Program-made: the position numbers and the translations under genes
Source of the DNA: Collybiopsis luxurians FD-317 M1
Lineage: Eukaryota; Basidiomycota; Agaricomycetes; Agaricales; Omphalotaceae
Direction: 5' to 3'
NCBI GenBank assembly: GCA_000827265.1
Contig: KN834885.1
Location: 19,581-83,580 of the forward strand
Length of the DNA stretch: 64,000 bases
The notes under the pieces: generated by a model
Seen by the model: only the letters and a program-made list of their open reading frames with translations
The model's database searches: none
Told to the model about the DNA's origin: nothing
In this document: piece after piece, positions 10,433-21,394 of the stretch
Layout: each line of letters begins with the position of its first letter
Position numbering within the stretch: position 1 is the first letter of the stretch

Positions 10433-12273
10433 TCAATTTTCTTCATGCGCTGGTTTCTTGCCTTCCTTAACAGTATGATTAAACTGAACAGGTGAGTTGG
10501 GATGATCATTGTCGGAAGAGGATCCAGTTTCAAGGTCCAAATGATGGCCGATTTCTGTAGACGATTCTTGATCCCCATGTTCTTCGCTCCTGCTATCTGG
10601 AAGCGTTCCTCGTGCCACAGGATCAGAGCCAAAATCTGAGTATAGCATCGTAGATACAGTAGCCGCAGCACCTCGAAATGACAATGACAAGGTAGCGTGT
10701 TCTGGCTGGTCACCTTGATCATTGATTCCCGCTGGCGAATGTTTGTACTCCCATTCGCGAATGTGTAGCAGAAGCCGAGCAGTCAAGAGGCCGGAAAGTC
10801 TACAGGACGTGTCTGAAATCAGACAATCAAACGGAACGAATATTTGTGGCACTCACGGAAGTGTCAACGCATTCAGCAGACGCTGGAAAAATCCGCTCTA
10901 AACGTTGAACGTGAATATGCTGTGTCGATCTTGATGATCAGGACAAAGTACGCACAGGTGCTTGCTGCATTCCCGAAAGAATCCGTCAAGTTCAGCGTAT
11001 CTTCAAGCACAGGGCAGTGGACGGAACTTACAAAATTGAGGATCACAGCTGCTGTTGTGAATAGGGATATGATGCTAAACTCAAAGGATCAGACTTCACA
11101 ATCACGAGTAAAATACCTGACAACACCTGAAATAGAAAATTCCTATCAACAAGCTCTGATCAGTACGGTGATAGAAGCGATCTTTCGGCTTTTGTACGCA
11201 CCTTGTTCGAAAAGTAGAAACTGAAATCCCTCCCTCTGCTCTTTCCAAGACCGCCCTTGCGCCCTGAATGCTAGGACACACCTAATGCTGTTCAAGATCG
11301 CAGATGAAAACTCAAAGACGACCATCAAGATAGAAAGCAGATCATTTGCTGCAAATTTGAAGTCAGTCATAGGACTCGGGATCTTCATAGCATCATACCG
11401 CTGCAATAAAATACGTTAGTACTAACGGCTATGCAAGGAAGAGCGAGCAGCTGACATTGGGATAGTCGAACTTCCAGCGCAACGAAGTCCCGGAACGTGG
11501 GTCTGTTAATGTGTTCAGAGTCGGAGACAAGATCGACTCGGAACCTAGTAGCTCACGATGTCTAGCGCCACGCAAGTAACACCTAGGAGGCTCATATAAG
11601 CCAAGATAAAGCGATTTTTTCCCCAGACTGCCCAAGTACGTCCAGTGAAGACAACTAGATTTCAACATAGGTAATGAACTTTTGTCACTCGTTGATTATC
11701 AGTGAGTTCTGGGATGCCCGTACCAATGACAGCTGCACGCCCCAGTACGCTGAGAGCTGAGATAAACTGATACCAGGTGTTGCAGCTTTCGGAGTTAAAG
11801 CGTAGGTATTAAGAGTTGATCAAATGTCACAGGAGTTATAATGACATACTTTTCCGTCAACTTGCCGGCAATGTCCAACAAATAAAGTACATTGGCCAAG
11901 AGAGCGTATCGGCATAGGACGTAGAGGAATGTGGAGAGCCGGAATTTCGAGGTCCACAGATACTGAACTTCCATAGGGAAGGTTAAGACATAATCTGATT
12001 TCGCAGTGGCAGCGTTTAGTGGAGAATAGGCAGAGACAAATTGGCTCCTAGCCATGGTGCTCACCATACCAGAGCAAAGCTAGAAATTTTTTTTGAAAAG
12101 CATTGGAGTCGAGTCAGAATTATGGGGAAGTTGAGAAAGCAAAGAGACGTTCGTACCGATGCTCGCCCACTGGATGTCGAATTGTAGATAACTGAAAGAA
12201 ATCGACGTCGCTATGAGCTCAAGTTTAGAAAGAAGGTGAATAGGACGTACTGCGAAGAGGCTTTGCTGGCCAT
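10433..12273 (-). CDS. DUF6533 multi-pass membrane protein, paralog C
   Basis: The start is ATG at 12273 (MASKASS-). Following frame and GT/AG sites gives H-YLQFDIQWASIALLWYD, then DYVLTFPMEVQYLW (around 11955-12010), RYALLANVLYLLDIAGKLTE, the NCNTWYQFISALSVLGRAAVIG block (11720-11795), VVFTGRTWAVWGKNRFILAYMSLLGV (11575-11660), HVPGLRCAGSSTIPM, ANDLLSILMVVFEFSSAILNSIR, a further hydrophobic segment FSIISLFTTAAVILNF (about 11035-11085), and the C-terminal LSGLLTARLLLHIREWEYK (10740-10805). A hydrophilic tail runs to the stop at 10433. It is the longest-tailed of the three paralogs. The family is of unknown function and found in basidiomycetes. About seven membrane spans are expected. Confidence 0.78.
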
Positions 12274-12315
12274 AAAAGTTAGGATGGAGAAATAACAAAG
12301 GGAAAGTCCGGGTTT

Positions 12316-12331
12316 GGAGGTTTAAAAACCC
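12316..12331 (-). promoter_or_regulatory. TATA-like core promoter of DUF6533 paralog C
   Basis: The minus strand reads GGTTTTTAAACCTCC about 50 nt upstream of the ATG at 12273, matching the positions of the boxes of paralogs A and B. Confidence 0.45.
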
Positions 12332-13652
12332 TACTGTGGCCTGGACCTTTTTCTAAGCTCACAGCCAAATCCGGATACGTGCGGAGCTATAGCAATGGGA
12401 TTGCTATGGCTCCGTCATTACCGTATTCTACGAAGCTGAGAAAGAACTAAGTTTGATAATCCCTTAGGACTGCGCCAAAATCAAGATCTTTTCACAGGTG
12501 CAACGCTGTTGAGGATGGAGAGCCTCATGCATTCATACGTAAGGATCAACCAAGTATACTTATCCTGGGCACATTGGATCATAAATCTTCATATCCATGG
12601 AGCCAGAGCTCCTTCAGTTTTCCTCTGCTTCAGGATCAGACCGTTTCTCCCGGAATTTCATGACCACGAGTCTGTGCCTAGCCCAAAATAAAAAAGTAAG
12701 GCAAGATCGATTGGCCGGTTGACGAAACTGCACTCACTAAACGAGCTAGTTTGTTGCTCTTACTTCCGTGACCGCATTGTGTGAGGCTGTAAGATGGACG
12801 TTGATGGGCGAGTGATGAGGGCTGAAAATCTTACGACCATGATGGTGACTCCTCTTCGAAAGAACCGAAAAAGAGAGCCGTACTAATTTCGCTCTATCCA
12901 GTTACCATATAAGTACCATCAAGTTTTCGAAAACTTTGTATTCTGAAATGAAGATCTCGAAGACACGACTGTGTTGATGGGGATGACAACAGTAAAATCA
13001 GTTCGAATCAGGTGGAAGCCATGCGATGAGAGCCGGTATGTGTATTGGTATCCCACCGCTACGTGTTCCGTGAGATGGGATAGCATTCATCAGGTTAAAT
13101 GCATCGGTCCAGTTAAGGATGTTCGCGCAGCACCTATGAGAAGACATTCGTCAACAATGCGAAGATCATTATATCATGAGCTGAGAGGTTGAGAACGAGT
13201 TCCACAACGCACGTTCGTTCTTTCCAGATGATGTTGAAGCTTGAAAGGAACGCGGCCCGTATTGAACCATGTGAAATGCACGCGCTCACGGAGATTACGC
13301 GAGCGCTAATATGGGCGTCCTGTACGTTAGTAGAACCCTGCAACAAAGGCAGCGCATTACGAAAGGTAAAACAACATCAACTCATATCCATGCCCCATGC
13401 CCAACGCCACGAAGCTAAGTGGGTTTGAGCGGTGAGAATAGGCTCAAGGCCGTCCAATCGTCGCTCGAACCGACTGAGCTTCAAGGCGATGAGAGTTTGC
13501 GAATACCTAGGCAGTGAACGGGTGGAGGGTTCAAAGTTCAGGTTCCTTTTTTCCATGAGCTTACAAGGTGTTCAGCGGAATTATGCCACATACTACATAG
13601 CTATAATTGAGCCATACAATAATGCAATCGATCTGATACCTCACTCTGCAAT
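12332..13652. other. Intergenic, no gene seen
   Basis: Short open frames occur on both strands, but none has a recognisable motif or joins to another by plausible splice sites. This spacer separates the DUF6533 array from the methyltransferase gene. Confidence 0.45.
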
Positions 13653-15389
13653 CTAGACCACTTTCTGAACTTGCCCAACCCAAACCTCCACCGGTACCTC
13701 TGCTCTATCCGGTCCTTCCAGCCTTCCGTGGCCGCCGTCACATACGAACCCTCTCCTTCCGCCAACACGCTCAAAATGAATTCCAGCTTGTGCCGCCATA
13801 CTCCATAAAGATCTCTCCGCTGGATCACGCTCCTTGTATCCCAGTAACACGAGTGGAGGGTTCGGCGGGGAATTGAGGCTGATCAGGTTTGAGAGGGTAC
13901 GGATGAGTGCCGGGAACGACGACGTGTTATATGTCACATCTGCCATCCTGTAAGAAATTAAGCAGTAAGAATACGAGTGCGGCTAGACGAATCCGTGATT
14001 TTTGAAATGGGAAGAGCAAACGCAGAGGCAATGCGAAAGAACATGAAAACCTGGGTCTGACGAGCCGAGATGAGGGAAGCAGAGACAACATACACGATAA
14101 CATCGAATCCCCCTCGTAACTCCCGCGCATATTCAGGAAGCTCCTCATCCCAATCCAGAACTTCTGGCCTCGGACGAGTAGATGGCTGAGAGAATAGATG
14201 AGAGTTCGCGGAGATATTTTCTTCGAGGAGAGACATTGCGGAAGCTGGTTGGACAGAATACGTCGTTGTCAGGCACGCTCTATTCAAAAGAACCAAAAAA
14301 AGAGGGGAAACTCACATAGATCCGTAGTAAAAATACATCCATCGTCAACTTCCATTGCTCCTTTTTCATTCGAATTCTCCAGAGTTGATGACGAAGGCCA
14401 CGGTACAAGTGCAGATCGTAATGCGCCAATAGTTAAAGCGACAATTCCAGTTCCTGCACCTGCGGACCCGGACGGGTTAGTTTAAGTTCAGCCAAATTTT
14501 GAAGAGAAAAGGAAGTAAAATTAGAACGGAATCTTCCGCAATATAAAAGACTCAAAAACAAAAGTACTCGGTGAAGCTTTGGATAAAAATCAAGCTGATG
14601 ACTTACCGAGTTCGATGATTTTTCTTGATCCAGGCCCGAAGAGGGCGTATCTGAGCGAGGCCAGTGGTGAAGCTGAAGACGAAGTTTCGCTTTGGACATT
14701 TATATCACCTTTGGCCAGGGAAACGAGCCACGATGAAAGTCCGATGCCACTGTCCCATACTTTCTACAATTGCTTGAGCATTGTCAGTTATTATACGTGT
14801 CCAAATCGTGAGGTGCGAGTGTACACCGATGATAGGACTTTTTACTGAAAACTCTTACCTTATCCAAATCAAACGACGTCTGTTCTGTGATTCTCAAGGC
14901 TAAAGCTTTTCCGTCACCACCGTTTTCAAGATCAAACCATCCCAATCGGTAATGCCTCTCAATTCTCTCTTGTTTCTTCTTCCCCTGATCCTTTCCCGTA
15001 TTTTTTGTAAAGTTTATGGGCATAGATATGACAGGAAACGGGAGAGTATTTCCGAGTTTATCATCCAGGCCCGAATCCAAATTGACTGAAAATCGTTCCG
15101 GCTCGGCCGTTAGAACTAACCTCCAAGCTGCTATATCTCGATTCAAGGCTGGCGATTGAACAGTGATCTCTTTATAAGCGTTTTCTGGTCGGTATTTCGT
15201 GAGTTTTATCGGTTTCGTCGGTTTCGCGGAACTGGAACTGGTAATAGGGATCCAAGAATAAAATATATCTATTTCATCTTGAAACGCATCTGTTCTTAAA
15301 TCATTGGATACTTGTGGCGTGATGATTACCGGAGAAGAAGGGACTGCTTGCAGGGGTGGTGGCCGGAGGAAGGAGAGGTAGTAGAACAT
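13653..15389 (-). CDS. METTL-type (Methyltransf_16) SAM-dependent methyltransferase
   Basis: The start is ATG at 15389 (MFYYLSFLRPPP). The first exon encodes about 175 residues ending ITEQTSFDLDK. It splices to VWDSGIGLSSWLVSLAKGD, the W-D-SG-LS block that precedes the SAM site in this family. A further intron (donor after GAACTCG near 14610) joins KIIELG to AGTGIVALTIGAL, which completes SAM motif I (E-LGAGTG). Later come MSLLEENI (post-motif acidic region), a 'LDWDEELPEY' segment, and the conserved D-V-ADVTYNTSSFPALIRTL (near 13890-13945). The C-terminus has LVLLGYKERDPAE. The stop is at 13653. Family members methylate lysines on protein substrates (METTL21/22-like). The exact substrate cannot be told from the sequence. 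Confidence 0.85.
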
Positions 15390-16286
15390 GCCAAGATGAA
15401 GAGACGCCCAGAATCGTGAGCGCTTGCAAAAGACCCAACTTCCGTTCTTTTGTTTCCTAGAGGAGACTGGTGCGTAATGTTCTCATCTTCAGTTGTCATT
15501 TTACTCCACAATTCGGACCCATCAGAAGGCAGAGGAACCGAAGCCACAATCAGCCTATCGGAAGGTGTTGATACAGAGAAATGAACCTTAGATTACCGAG
15601 GTATCCCAGCCATTGACGAATAAGGCTACTTGGTCTGTCCTAACCCTTGGTTAAGTATTTGCAGTAAGGGCTACCTGTCGCCGACAGTGGTACAGTGGTG
15701 ATAAAGTTCACCTAATTCCGTCGAAATCAACGGCTCGGACCGCTGACATGGGAGTCTCTAATTCGCTCGCGTGCATCTTGCGCGACTGGTGCTACTAGGT
15801 GCTACATATCATGGCAAACCTGCACTTCCTGAATGTCCAGGAATCACAGGTTAGGCTTGGCGGCGTCATTGGAGACGTCAGATTTTTTCCCTGTTCTATT
15901 TGTCAAACGTCTCCGGGACCCACTTTTATCGACGCTATTCATCGGGCTGCTCGACGCTCCATCTTCATGGGGCTATTAACTTTTTTTTCCACGCAAAGAC
16001 GCAGACACTTTCAATTCACGATGCAAAGCAACCTGACCCAGACCTTTCAAGTTATCTCCTTTTTTATCACTCAGAAATGCCGCTGATGTTTAAAGCTGCC
16101 AGGATTTATGTACTATCAAGCAATATAGATCATAAGGTCTCCTTGCTATAGTTACCTAGAATACATAGATAGCAGATCCACCCTCGCCACAAGCCGTGTT
16201 CGGACGCTCAAGGCGAAGCTGGAATGTATAATTCATTTCGCTAGATGTCCACCTGAACCATTCCATTTCAGCTACGACCTGAACCT
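15390..16286. other. Intergenic, divergent promoter region
   Basis: This lies between the divergently transcribed methyltransferase (minus) and the CrtC-like gene (plus). Short open frames at 15799-16151 show no known motif. I see nothing else. Confidence 0.5.
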
Positions 16287-16294
16287 TATAAAAG
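16287..16294 (+). promoter_or_regulatory. TATA box of the CrtC-like gene
   Basis: TATAAAAG sits 44 nt upstream of the chosen ATG at 16331. It supports that start and the direction of transcription. Confidence 0.6.
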
Positions 16295-16330
16295 TGGGTC
16301 AGCTCGACGAGGGATCTCTTACAAGTCACC

Positions 16331-17546
16331 ATGAAGCTCTCATTGGGATCGCTGCTTGCTTTTACCAGCTCTCTAACTCTACCTGTCATCTCACGTTCCT
16401 CCTCCGTCATTATACCACCCACAATTCAGAATGGTTCAACTATTTCTCAATATATCTCCTCCTCGTACAGACTCGATGACTCAAAGGTACTCAACATCAA
16501 CTCCACTGTGTTTGGAGAAGTATGGTACTTTGATGTCGTCTCATCTAAGAGCCCCGATCATGCGCTGGTAGTAGCTTTCCTAGCGTCTGCCACCGACTCT
16601 GGCTACGCGTCCAGTACTGCAGTCTCCAGTATACTTTCAGCTCAGGTAGCTGTAAGAGCTGGAAATAACATTTATGCGGAAGCGAATTTGGCAAATTACG
16701 CAGAACTGCAGACGCTTGGCATCGGTACCAGTGGCTTCTGGAATGGAACTGGATGTAGTTTTTCGGCATCCAAAGACTTGTCAAGGATGACGATCGATTT
16801 ATCTGACCCTTTCGACATTACTGGCTCAATCATCTTGGAATCTGTAAGTTGAATAACATTTATACTTGAAGCAAACTGAAGTACATTTTCATGAATTACA
16901 GATTGCGCCTCCGCATCTTCCCTGCTCTCCAAACGAAATCGGAGCAAACATGGAATTTGCCCCTGGTTTTGGGTGGGTTAACGCTGTACCATATGCGAAA
17001 ACAACGGTGGACCTAAGAATCAACGATACAACTGTCCAATTCGTGGGTAATGGGTATCACGATCTGGTAAAGTTCTCAAATAATTAATGCGCTATTCTCC
17101 ACCTAATGTAAGCGCGTACGTAGGCTTGGGGAGACACAATCTTTTCAGAGACCCTACCAAATTATCTCTGGGCCCGTGGAACATTGGGCCCTTATTCTAT
17201 GGTTTTACTTGTAGGCGTAGATGCAAGTGGTGTTCAGAGAACGAGCGGATATATCTCGAGGGACGGAAAAATCCTCGGAACACCCTGTTCTGGCGTGAAC
17301 GTTGCGGTTGAATTTGCTGATAAAAATTCCACCACGGGTCCCGTAAAGGATTTCACAGTTGAAATCCCCATCGAAAATGACCTTTTTTTCAAAGCCTACA
17401 TTACTGCCATCGCTATCCTTGTCGATACGGATCCACGATACCATGGAATGGGATTCATCTCTGGAGGTATAAAAGGCGGAGATCTAAATTACAATGGAAC
17501 TGCGAGCTTCGAATACTCACAACCTTTGGCTTCTTTCCAAACTTGA
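16331..17546 (+). CDS. Secreted CrtC/Diels-Alderase-like beta-barrel protein
   Basis: Three exons (16331-16843, 16902-17066, 17124-17546) join in frame to 366 residues. The N-terminus MKLSLGSLLAFTSSLTLPVIS is a signal peptide. The body contains EVWYFDVVS..DHALVVAF, then GFGWVNAVPYAKTTVDL, GNGYHDLAWGDTIFSETL and YLWARGTLGPYSMVLL. This is the pattern of the AttH/CrtC (hydroxyneurosporene-synthase-like) fold, to which fungal Diels-Alderase-type proteins also belong: W-x-FD early, then GYHD-WG and W-RG-LGPYS. Several N-x-S/T sites fit a secreted glycoprotein. The substrate is unknown and no biosynthetic cluster surrounds it. A diverged copy of its last ~104 codons lies at 63317-63628. The family assignment rests on motif recall and is moderately sure; the gene structure is very sure. 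Confidence 0.8.
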
Positions 17547-18248
17547 AGCTACTTGGTACGCGTTGTATGTTAGCACTTCATAATGAGTACGCGTGCTTTC
17601 TCATGGTAATTTATATCTTCTTCGGTAAGGCGCGCACATACTACGCATGAAATAAGTTTATTCGGAAAGGGGCGCCAAGAGGCATGTCTAATAGCAACCG
17701 AACAGTCGGCAGTATTAGAGAACACAGCGACAGGCAAAAATCTCTAGGGCAGATAAGGAGTATCATCTCAACGTCAAGATTATTCGGTGCAACCGTCGAA
17801 GATATAGCACACCATCCAATCGCGATGCAGTTCGAGTCCATTTACTTTATGGCCACCGAAGAACTATATTCGCTGGCACTGCCATCTCTGCTCAGAGCCC
17901 TATCAGAATAGGCTCAATTTACTCGCATGAAGCTTGCACACAGTGCCTGACCTATCCAAACTTCCCCTGCTCAAACAATACACTGCAATACAAATCCAAA
18001 CACTTAAGTGGCCCACTCCTAGGTGGGATACCGTACTTGGGAAACTTGCTCTTCCTGGGCTTCAAGTGCTTGGACGATTCTAGCTTCTTTGTGGCCCGAT
18101 TCCCCTTCCTCTAATCTGTCAACGACGGGGCTCGGGCGCACCGGCAAGCGCTGTAGATCTGTAGGGCAAAAATTTCCAGCTGGAGGCGTCGAGGGCAGTA
18201 TGTAGCACATCCGATCACTTTTAATCGCCGCCAGTAGTGATACTGTAT
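17547..18248. other. Intergenic, no gene seen
   Basis: Short frames at 17684-17911 (plus) and 18019-18210 (both strands) have no recognisable features. This spacer lies between the CrtC-like gene and the tRNA. Confidence 0.45.
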
Positions 18249-18344
18249 GGCCGACTAGCTCAGTTGGTTAGAGCGTCGTGCTAATATAGTCGCTAGCGAT
18301 CAATTGTAACGCGAAGGTCTTGGGTTCGATCCCCACGTTGGCCA
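18249..18344 (+). tRNA. tRNA-Ile (anticodon AAU) with 22 nt intron
   Basis: The acceptor arms GGCCGAC (18249-18255) and GTTGGCC (18337-18343) pair over 7 bp, with one G-U and discriminator A at 18344. The A box TAGCTCAGTTGG and B box GGTTCGATCCC are intact. The anticodon loop CTAATA..A is interrupted after position 37 by a 22 nt intron (18287-18308). Spliced, the arm reads TCGTG-CTAATAA-CGCGA with anticodon AAT, which is isoleucine. A five-T run follows at 18346-18350. Confidence 0.95.
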
Positions 18345-18345
18345 A

Positions 18346-18350
18346 TTTTT
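18346..18350 (+). terminator. RNA polymerase III terminator of tRNA-Ile
   Basis: Five consecutive T residues, starting two bases after the mature 3' end, fit a Pol III stop signal. Confidence 0.7.
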
Positions 18351-18841
18351 CTTGAAATTATTTTTCTCTCTTCCTTGCTTTTATCTCAAAACATTTGATT
18401 GATCTTACAATTTGTTTGCAAGCTTGGTCTTTCTTTTCATAGATTCTTAAATATTTGCCAACCCATACTTTATGCTTTTATCGCAGCTGATGTCTATTCT
18501 CCATAGCAGCAAAGTATACATGCTATCTCAATAATAAGCAGATAAAGTCTCTACCAGGACAAAAAAAAAGGCGTCAATAATCAGAAATCTAAAGTAGCGA
18601 AGAGAAATCCAAATAACGTCCTTTAAAACATCTAGTATCAGGTGAAAGAGTAAATCATCCCGAAGTGGTACGCAGATAGACTCTGGCTAGTAGCAAGCAA
18701 TACCTACAAATGCATCCAATCCATGATCCTCGCAAGCCTTCAGAAGTAAAGTCAGAGATAAAGCATGCATACACATACATCCGAGTCCCAATTCCGTTTT
18801 TCATCAGCAAAAGAAAACTAAAAAAAGTTCAGTGTTTGCGT
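18351..18841. other. Intergenic, 3' flank of the coiled-coil gene
   Basis: AT-rich sequence between the tRNA terminator and the stop codon of the minus-strand gene. No further feature is seen. Confidence 0.5.
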
Positions 18842-20712
18842 TCAAGTACGTTCGTCATCCGAGCTATCAGAGTCTAGATCATCTAGAGGTATAAATCGTC
18901 TCCCTTCTCGCTGCTATGGAAGAGGGCGAATAAGTCATAACCAGCTTGAGCAGACAAAGAAAAAGCACTCACCAACGGAGAGCGCCGCCGCCGTACCGTC
19001 GGAGGAAGCATGGGTTTCTTCGTAGAGGCAAACATACTAGAAGGACTAGATGGCGGGATAAGAGTAACTGCAGCTGATCTAGGCGTCGCTGGCATCTGTA
19101 GACGTTGTGGAAATAGGTTAGCAGGATTGGGAGCAGCAGCCGATCGTGACGAAGGTGTTGCTTGGGCTTGATGACGAGGGTAAGGCGGTAGAATTCCTGC
19201 TTTTGGAGTGGCACCCTGTACACGGGATGGACCCAGCCTATGCCTAGCGGGAGTGGAAGTTGTACCAGCAAGTGCGCTGGAATTCGTGTTCGTATTAGTT
19301 AGCTTGAGGTTTGAAACAGAGGATACCGGTTTCATAACTGGTTCTGGCATTGCTGGTAGAAGTTTCCCGTGGGGTCCGGAAGGCAACATGGCGGGCGTTA
19401 CTGTCGAAGGGGCAAATTGCAAGTTCTGATGCACCGTAGATGCGTTCGCAGTCAAATCCATCGGAGATCGTTCCAGCGTTTTCGAAGTGGATGGCGGGGC
19501 GTATTCTGGTCGAAACTGAGCTATCGACTTCCCCATCGCAGCAGGAAGGTTTGAATTATCCACGGTACCAATAACGCGCATATGGGCGTCCCCAGTAGAT
19601 GGAGAAAATGTCGATCCCCTACCGGCCGCGTTGCTTGATAAAGATAGTTCAGCCAGAGGCGGCCGACTGGGATGGCTCAAACCCGACTGCTTACGGCGTA
19701 CGACCGCTGCGACGTTTCGAGGACGGTTAGCAGACCCCGGAAGGTTTTTAGCGTGATTTGGGGAGATTCCAACCGCTACCGAAAGAGGTACGTGCGCAGC
19801 AGTCTCATCACCGTTCTCATCCACCCGCTGCCTTTTTCGGGCAGAAGATGAGGGGGTATGTGACCGTTTTGCTGCCGGAGTAGACGGGATCTTCTTGCAA
19901 TTAGAGGAAAGAGAATTTAGCTGAATTGACTGTAAAGATTTCGATAATGATTCAGTGAGGTTGTTTCGTGCAGATTCGATGTGAATAGGAACGGCTTGCA
20001 GAAGCGGAAGCAAAGGAGTGAGGGCGCCGATAATAGTACTTTGCTGGTCTTGAACAGATTGAAGGGCGCGAGCTTGGTTCTGCAGCATTTGTGAATACGT
20101 CTGGCTGAGCTATGCAATGTAAAGTATGAGCTGCGGCTAACAAGACAAGTGCGAATTAAGAAAAACCATTTGCATCGAATTGAGCCGCTGATCCATACTC
20201 TCTAATTTCAGCTCAACGTTCTTCCGGAGGTCTTCAAGTTGGTTAGCTTGTGCAGGACTTCCTACCGTCTTCTGGATTTCCGATTGACTTCTACTTACTA
20301 TAAACAGTTGGAGCGCACGATAACCATTATAGAAAATGAAATGATACTCACGTTTATCCACAAAATCACCTAAAAGAACTTCCCGGTCCTGTTCAAACAA
20401 GGTCTTGACCGTAACAATTTCCTGCTTCGCGCAGTCGACTTTGACCGTCAAATCTTCGACAGACTTTGCAAACTTTTCCAAATGCGCTTGAGTATCGAGC
20501 AAAAGTATACGTGTGGATGTTCCAAGTTTGTCTGAGGGCGCGAGAGGAGGTAGTGGAAGTTGATTGGCTTCAGTAGAAGAATTGCCTTGCTGAGCGTCTT
20601 TGCGTAGAAGATGAGCCCAAAGAATGGAAGACCCCGAGGGTTTTCCGGAGCTTATGTATGTATCTGAGCGCGAAGAGCAGGTTCCGGCACTAGATGAAGG
20701 CAAAGAGTCCAT
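18842..20712 (-). CDS. Coiled-coil and disordered, probably nuclear protein
   Basis: The start is ATG at 20712 (MDSLPSSSAGTCS). The N-terminal ~120 residues are Ser-rich and then helical (LLLDTQAHLEKFAKSVEDLTVKVDCAKQE..). A second exon with acceptor TATAG gives LSRSQSEIQKTVGSPAQANQLEDLRKNVELKLESMDQRLNSMQM. The third exon starts LSQTYSQMLQNQARALQS. Together they form a long coiled coil. A long Ser/Pro-rich part follows, with a basic patch SSARKRQRVDE that looks like a nuclear signal. The last intron (donor after CCGTTG, near 18970) leads to a short exon ending in an acidic tail, FIPLDDLDSDSSDDERT, stop at 18842-18844. I do not recognise the family for certain. An N-terminal coiled coil with a disordered tail recalls meiotic Mer2/Rec107-type proteins, but this is only a guess. 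Confidence 0.7.
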
Positions 20713-20885
20713 CGGAATTGACTAAACAAGACGAAGGTGATGGCAGTTCAAGACTGAGGACCGTAACGCGGACCGGCAAACTTTTTTCTCTGAGTCTGAG
20801 CGATACGATATGCATATTCTTTCTAAGATTTTTTTTTTCAAGTTACAGAATAGCTACCGTTCGCGTTAACTAGCAATGGTAATAT

Positions 20886-21390
20886 CTAAGACTGGACACG
20901 CTTAAATGAGCGAAGCACGCTGTGAAGGGAGACACGATCCAAATTCAGATTGAGAGCCAATTTCCCCAACTCAGACATCCTAGAAATCTTCGAGGAGTTC
21001 TGAGGACCACGCTTCGGGACATGACCAAGTCGAAGATACCAAAATACAAGGACTGGACGACAACCAGACACTCCCCGCGAGCGTCAAAGAGGGAGCAAGA
21101 CACGACCTGTTCTCGTTCTGCTTCAAACCTTGCGCCAGGATAGTCATACTGCTACGGTTCTGGAAAGCAACAGTCAAATTCTTGCTAGATGGGAACAACG
21201 CGAGCATATGAGTGGGTACAAAGAATTGTAACTTCCGCAAGCTTCACACTCTGAATCAAGCAGGGCCGACAAAAGGTGAACAGAGTTTTCAAACTAGTCA
21301 GCATCCGAAGGAAGTACCAGGCATCCGGAGAGAAAGTCCTGGTGGATACCATTAACTTGCTAATGTTACAAACAACCATTGTCTACTATT
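20886..21390 (-). pseudogene. Broken C-terminal copy of the neighbouring F-box gene
   Basis: Minus-strand frames here match the C-terminal third of the F-box gene immediately upstream: VSTRTF-PDAW-FLR, then KLQFFV..., ALFPSSKNLTVAFQN, LAPSLTLAG and LALNLNLD correspond to the same order in the intact gene. The copy is split over several frames, has no F-box part, and its N-terminal boundary is near 21390, just 3' of the intact gene's stop. It looks like a truncated tandem duplicate. Confidence 0.75.
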
Positions 21391-21394
21391 TGCA

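Noticed and set aside
16331..17546. Part of a Diels-Alderase secondary-metabolite cluster
   Set aside because: The neighbouring genes are a housekeeping-type methyltransferase and a tRNA. No synthase or oxidase adjoins it, so no cluster is supported.
18019..18210. Overlapping plus and minus frames of ~60 codons before the tRNA
   Set aside because: Both strands are open by chance in a GC-richer patch, with no motif, promoter or splice support.
19208..19554. Plus-strand frames inside the coiled-coil gene
   Set aside because: They lie antisense to a long minus-strand coding exon and show no independent features.
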